Assembly (NCBI GenBank): GCA_025458045.1
Contig: JALOTE010000006.1
Span: 1-47,622 of the forward strand
DNA from: Rhizobiaceae bacterium
GTDB lineage: Bacteria > Pseudomonadota > Alphaproteobacteria > Rhizobiales > Rhizobiaceae
DNA length: 47,622 bases
Direction of reading: 5' to 3'
This document shows positions 44,341 to 47,622 of the stretch, in pieces. How positions within the stretch are numbered: the stretch's first letter is position 1; each line of letters begins with the position of its first letter. The notes below the pieces were generated by a model. The model was not told the origin of the DNA, made no database searches, and worked only from the letters and a program-made list of their open reading frames with translations. Made by a program: the position numbers and the translations under genes.

Positions 44341-45258
44341 ATGACCGCCCCCGACACGACCCAATTCCGCACCGGTGTGCTGCTGGTGATCGGCGCAACC
44401 CTCGCCTGGAGCCTTGGCGGCACCATCGACCGGTTCATCACCGCGGATGACCCGTGGACGATCGTCTTCTGGCGGTCGGTCTTTGCTGGTCTGTTCATTC
44501 TCGGCTTCATGTTGGTGCGCGACGGGGTTGCCGGAACACGCGCGCTGATCACGGCCGCCCGCTGGCCGACAATCATCGTCGGTGTCTGCTACGCGATTTC
44601 GACCGTATGCTTTGTGCTGGCGCTTTCCCTGACAAGCGTTGCCAAGATCCTGCTGATCCAGTCCGCGGTGCCGATCCTCGCTGCCGCCTTTTCCTGGGTT
44701 TTGCTGCGCGAACGGGTGCCATGGTACACGCTCCTTGCCATCCTCGCTGTCGTGGCGGGCATCACCACCATTGTCTCTGGCTCGTTGGGTGACGGCGGGT
44801 CGCTCGCCGGAGACCTGCTCTCCCTTGCCATCGCCATGTCGTTTTCTTTGTCGGTCGTTGTCACGCGCAAATATCCGGGCATCCGCATGACTCCCGCCGT
44901 GTTGCTGGGTGTCACCATCGCCGCTGTCATCGCTGCCATCCTGTCATCAGGCCTGTCCGTCACGCGGGCTGACATGGGCTGGCTGGTCGCCTTCGGCATG
45001 GTCAATCTCGGCCTCGGGCTGGCGCTGTTTGTCACCGGAGCGCGCCTCATCCCTTCGGTGTTGTCCGCGCTGCTTTCAGTGATCGAGCCGATCCTCGGGC
45101 CGATCTGGGTCTGGCTCGTGCATGGCGAAACGCCGGGCGGGATGGTGCTGGTCGGGGGCGCGGTCGTCATTGCGGCGCTTGTCTTCAACATTTCCATGGA
45201 TGCGCGACGCGCCGCCCAGCCCATGACAGCCTCCCCTGCCAAGTCTCCGCGCGCCTGA
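44341..45258 (+). CDS. DMT-superfamily (EamA) transporter
   Basis: 305 residues with ten predicted helices in two EamA repeats. The first repeat opens TLAWSLGGTIDRFI and includes FWRSVFAGLFILGFML; the second has LLSLAIAMSFSLSVVVTRKYPGI and ends PILGPIWVWLVHGETPGGMVLVGGAVVIAALVFN. Members export or import small metabolites and the substrate is unknown. It follows the RamB-like gene by 128 bases. Confidence 0.88.
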   Translation: MTAPDTTQFRTGVLLVIGATLAWSLGGTIDRFITADDPWTIVFWRSVFAGLFILGFMLVRDGVAGTRALITAARWPTIIVGVCYAISTVCFVLALSLTSVAKILLIQSAVPILAAAFSWVLLRERVPWYTLLAILAVVAGITTIVSGSLGDGGSLAGDLLSLAIAMSFSLSVVVTRKYPGIRMTPAVLLGVTIAAVIAAILSSGLSVTRADMGWLVAFGMVNLGLGLALFVTGARLIPSVLSALLSVIEPILGPIWVWLVHGETPGGMVLVGGAVVIAALVFNISMDARRAAQPMTASPAKSPRA

Positions 45259-45338
45259 TCCGCCTCCCGCCCTTGCGCATGGTGCGCTGCACAACCGATT
45301 TCGCATGCGACCTTGGTTGACTCTTTGATGACAGGCAG

Positions 45339-46688
45339 GTGACAAGGACGCACCGTCAACAACCGCGCAGGTCTATCTTGGGTCTCATCTCGTCGTCGTT
45401 CACCCCGAACGGGTTCATCTCCCTCGATCACGAACGCGAATACACCGAGTTCATCACCAAGCATCCTGACCTTGAAGCGGTCGAATTCCTCATCGTCGAT
45501 CCCAATGGCGTCGTCCGCGGCAAATGGGGCCCGGCCGACAGCCTGAAGAAGGCGTTTCAGGAAGGCGTCGCCTTTCCGATGTCGCTGCACGGGCTGGATG
45601 TCTGGGGCCGCGAAGTGCTGGAGACCGGCCTCCGCAAGACAGCGCAGGTGCTCTTGCAAACATTCACGCCGGAAGGCGACATCTTCGCCTGCGATGCCCG
45701 CCAGATCCTGAAAGCCAAGACGGCCGAGATCAATGCGCGCGGACTGTTTCCCGTTGCCGCGTTCGAACTGGAATTCTACCTGCTCGAAAAGCCCGGCAAG
45801 AAAGAGCAAGAAATGCGGCCGCTGGGTGCGGGCGAAGGCCCTGACCGTCTGCGCATGTACGGCCTTGACGACCTTGAAGAGCATGCGCGCTTCTTCAACA
45901 TGGTGCGCGAATTTGCCGAGATGCAGGGCCTGCCGATCGACACGATCATCAAGGAGGCGGCGCCCGGCCAGTTTGAGGTGAACCTCAAGCACCGCGCCGA
46001 CCCGCTGCGCGCCGCCGATGACGTGATCCGCCTCAAACGCCTCATTCAGGGCTGCGCACGGGCGCGCGGGCTTCGCGCCACCTTCATGGCCAAGCCCTTC
46101 ATCGACTATGCCGGCAGCGGAATGCATGTGCATTGCTCGGTGCTGGACCGCGACAGCAAGAACATCTTCTCCGGCGCGCAAGGCCGCAAGACGCTGGAAT
46201 CCGCCATCGCCGGCCTGCTGCGGACAATGCCGGAAGCCCTGATCCTGTTCATCAACACATGGAACGGTTTCCGCCGCATCACGCCCGGCTCTTATGCGCC
46301 GACGCAAGCGGTCTGGGCCGAGAACAACCGTTCGGTGGCGCTACGCATCCCGGCCTCCAACAGCGAGAACATGCGGCTGGAACACCGCATTTCAGGGGCG
46401 GATGCCAACCCCTATCTCGTCATGACGGCGATCCTTCAGGGCATGATGGAGGGGATCGACGCCAATGAGGTTCCGCCGCCGCCGATCCAGGGCAATGCCT
46501 ACGAGCAATCCAACGCGCCACAATTGCCCGACGACATGGATGATGCACTGCAACTTGCCATGCGCGGCGACTTCCTGAAGCGCGCGCTCGGGCCGGAACT
46601 CGCCAAGGTCTATTGCGAGTTGAAGCGCGCCGAAATCCACGCCTTCTGGCAGGAAATCACGCCTCTGGAGAAATCCACCTACCGATGA
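45339..46688 (+). CDS. puuA: Glutamine synthetase family protein, PuuA-like (gamma-glutamylputrescine synthetase)
   Basis: 449 residues from GTG 45339; a downstream start is possible because the first ~15 residues look unlike the family. GS-fold blocks: VEFLIVDPNGVVRGKW, FELEFYLLEKPG (metal Glu), IIKEAAPGQFEVNLKH, GSGMHVHCSVLD, NNRSVALRIPASNSENMRLEHRISGADANPYLVM. The divergence from GlnA and a polyamine-binding protein gene immediately downstream support a polyamine gamma-glutamylation role, but sequence alone cannot separate it from other GS-like ligases. Confidence 0.85.
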   Translation: MTRTHRQQPRRSILGLISSSFTPNGFISLDHEREYTEFITKHPDLEAVEFLIVDPNGVVRGKWGPADSLKKAFQEGVAFPMSLHGLDVWGREVLETGLRKTAQVLLQTFTPEGDIFACDARQILKAKTAEINARGLFPVAAFELEFYLLEKPGKKEQEMRPLGAGEGPDRLRMYGLDDLEEHARFFNMVREFAEMQGLPIDTIIKEAAPGQFEVNLKHRADPLRAADDVIRLKRLIQGCARARGLRATFMAKPFIDYAGSGMHVHCSVLDRDSKNIFSGAQGRKTLESAIAGLLRTMPEALILFINTWNGFRRITPGSYAPTQAVWAENNRSVALRIPASNSENMRLEHRISGADANPYLVMTAILQGMMEGIDANEVPPPPIQGNAYEQSNAPQLPDDMDDALQLAMRGDFLKRALGPELAKVYCELKRAEIHAFWQEITPLEKSTYR

Positions 46689-46797
46689 GGCAGCACGGGG
46701 CGCTTGCCTTGAGATTGCCGCAACCGGCCTTACCTTCACGTCCAAGCCCGCCCACGGCCTGCAACCGGATCATCAACACACGCACAGGGAACCATCG

Positions 46798-47622
46798 ATG
46801 AAAAAGGCACTTCTGACCGCGACCGCCCTTCTCGGCTTCATTGTGACCGCCAACGCGCAGGAGCGCGTGGTCAATGTCTACAACTGGTCGGACTACATCG
46901 ACTCGACCATCCTTGAGGATTTCACCAAGGAGACCGGCATCAAGGTCGTCTATGACGTGTTTGATTCCAACGAGATCCTTGAAACGAAGCTGCTCGCAGG
47001 CTCGACCGGCTATGACATCGTGGTGCCGACCGGCACCTTCCTCGCTCGGCAGATCCAGGCCGGCGTGTTCCAGAAACTCGACAAATCGAAGCTGCCGAAC
47101 CTGAAAAACATGGACCCGGTGGTGATGGACCGCCTGACCAAATATGATCCGGGCAATGAATACACCATCAACTACATGTGGGGAACCACGGGCATCGGCT
47201 ACAATGTCGCCAAGGTGAAGGAGCGCCTCGGCGAGAACGCTGACATGACGACGTGGGACTCTGTCCTCAATCCCGACAATTTGGCCAAGCTCGCCGATTG
47301 CGGCGTGATGATGCTCGATACCGCGGAAGAAATCCTGCCAGCGGTGAAGAATTATCTCGGCATCGACCCGGATTCGCAGGACGCAGAATCCATCCAGGCC
47401 GCGCAGGACCACATGATGAAGCTGCGCCCGCACATCCGCAAATTCCATTCGTCGGAATACATCAACGCGCTTGCCAATGGCGACATCTGCATCGCGGTCG
47501 GCTGGTCGGGTGACATCCTGCAAGCCCGTTCGCGCGCCGGGGAGGCCGGAGCCGGCGTCGAGATCCAGTACTCCATTCCGAAGGAAGGCGCGCTGATGTG
47601 GTTCGACAACATGGCGATCCCC
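46798..47622 (+). CDS. Polyamine ABC transporter substrate-binding protein (PotF/SpuD-like), 3' truncated by window
   Basis: The first 275 codons; the gene continues past the window. A signal peptide (MKKALLTATALLGFIVTANA) precedes VVNVYNWSDYIDSTILEDFTKETGIKVVYDVFDSNEILE. YNWSDYI and GYDIVVPT are typical of PotD/PotF proteins that bind putrescine or spermidine. AGGGAAC lies before ATG 46798. It is in the same direction as the PuuA-like gene, 109 bases downstream. A permease pair and ATPase would be expected beyond the window end. Confidence 0.92.
   Translation, partial: MKKALLTATALLGFIVTANAQERVVNVYNWSDYIDSTILEDFTKETGIKVVYDVFDSNEILETKLLAGSTGYDIVVPTGTFLARQIQAGVFQKLDKSKLPNLKNMDPVVMDRLTKYDPGNEYTINYMWGTTGIGYNVAKVKERLGENADMTTWDSVLNPDNLAKLADCGVMMLDTAEEILPAVKNYLGIDPDSQDAESIQAAQDHMMKLRPHIRKFHSSEYINALANGDICIAVGWSGDILQARSRAGEAGAGVEIQYSIPKEGALMWFDNMAIP

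Overview
The window looks like chromosomal DNA of an alphaproteobacterium, most likely of the Hyphomicrobiales (Rhizobiales). The reasons are the uniformly high GC content, the family assignments of most genes, a RamB/ScfR-type regulator divergent from isocitrate lyase, and dispersed GAGGCTCGC-type palindromic repeats of the kind common in that order. I see no rRNA, tRNA, phage or CRISPR locus. About 40 protein genes are densely packed, many with ATGA or GTGA stop/start overlaps.

Region 1 (1-6770) is catabolic. It holds a urate-oxidase-like puuD that has lost its cytochrome c motif and is frameshifted, guanine deaminase guaD, a GMC flavo-oxidoreductase with a duplicated 3' end, and a divergent hydantoinase/oxoprolinase A-type gene. 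That last gene runs into a head-to-tail array of 32-bp hairpin repeats.

Region 2 (6771-27199) holds a type II secretion system (T2SS) in two blocks. The minus-strand block gspD-gspO-gspK-gspL-gspM-HR protein-STN protein and the divergent gspE come first; gspF-G-H-I-J lies 8.5 kb further on. Between them are a collagen-like, chitin-binding-module-like secreted protein (convergent with gspE and a candidate T2SS cargo), the helicase hrpB, the ynjBCD ABC transporter, a YaiI-family protein and a small helix-hairpin-helix protein. The secretin has a lipobox, so it is a predicted liposecretin.

Region 3 (27305-30035) has a BNR-type beta-propeller, a LysE-type exporter and proC.

Region 4 (30086-39580) is a Wzx/Wzy-type surface polysaccharide locus: a Wzy-like polymerase or ligase, GT2, GT4 and GT26 (WecG-like) glycosyltransferases, a DUF6492 protein, a Wzx-like flippase, and a Wzz/GumC-like co-polymerase with an unusual methionine-rich octapeptide tail. 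A priming glycosyltransferase, a Wza exporter and a tyrosine kinase domain are absent here. CtrA-like motifs (TTAA-N7-TTAC) occur in both the gspD/gspE and the flippase/co-polymerase divergent promoters.

Region 5 (39651-47622) has folD, a repeat-rich gap with a 51-bp near-perfect palindrome flanked by two dispersed repeats, a small conserved-looking ORF, aceA with its likely divergent regulator, a DMT transporter, and a polyamine pair: a PuuA-like glutamine-synthetase-family enzyme and a PotF-type binding protein truncated by the window end.
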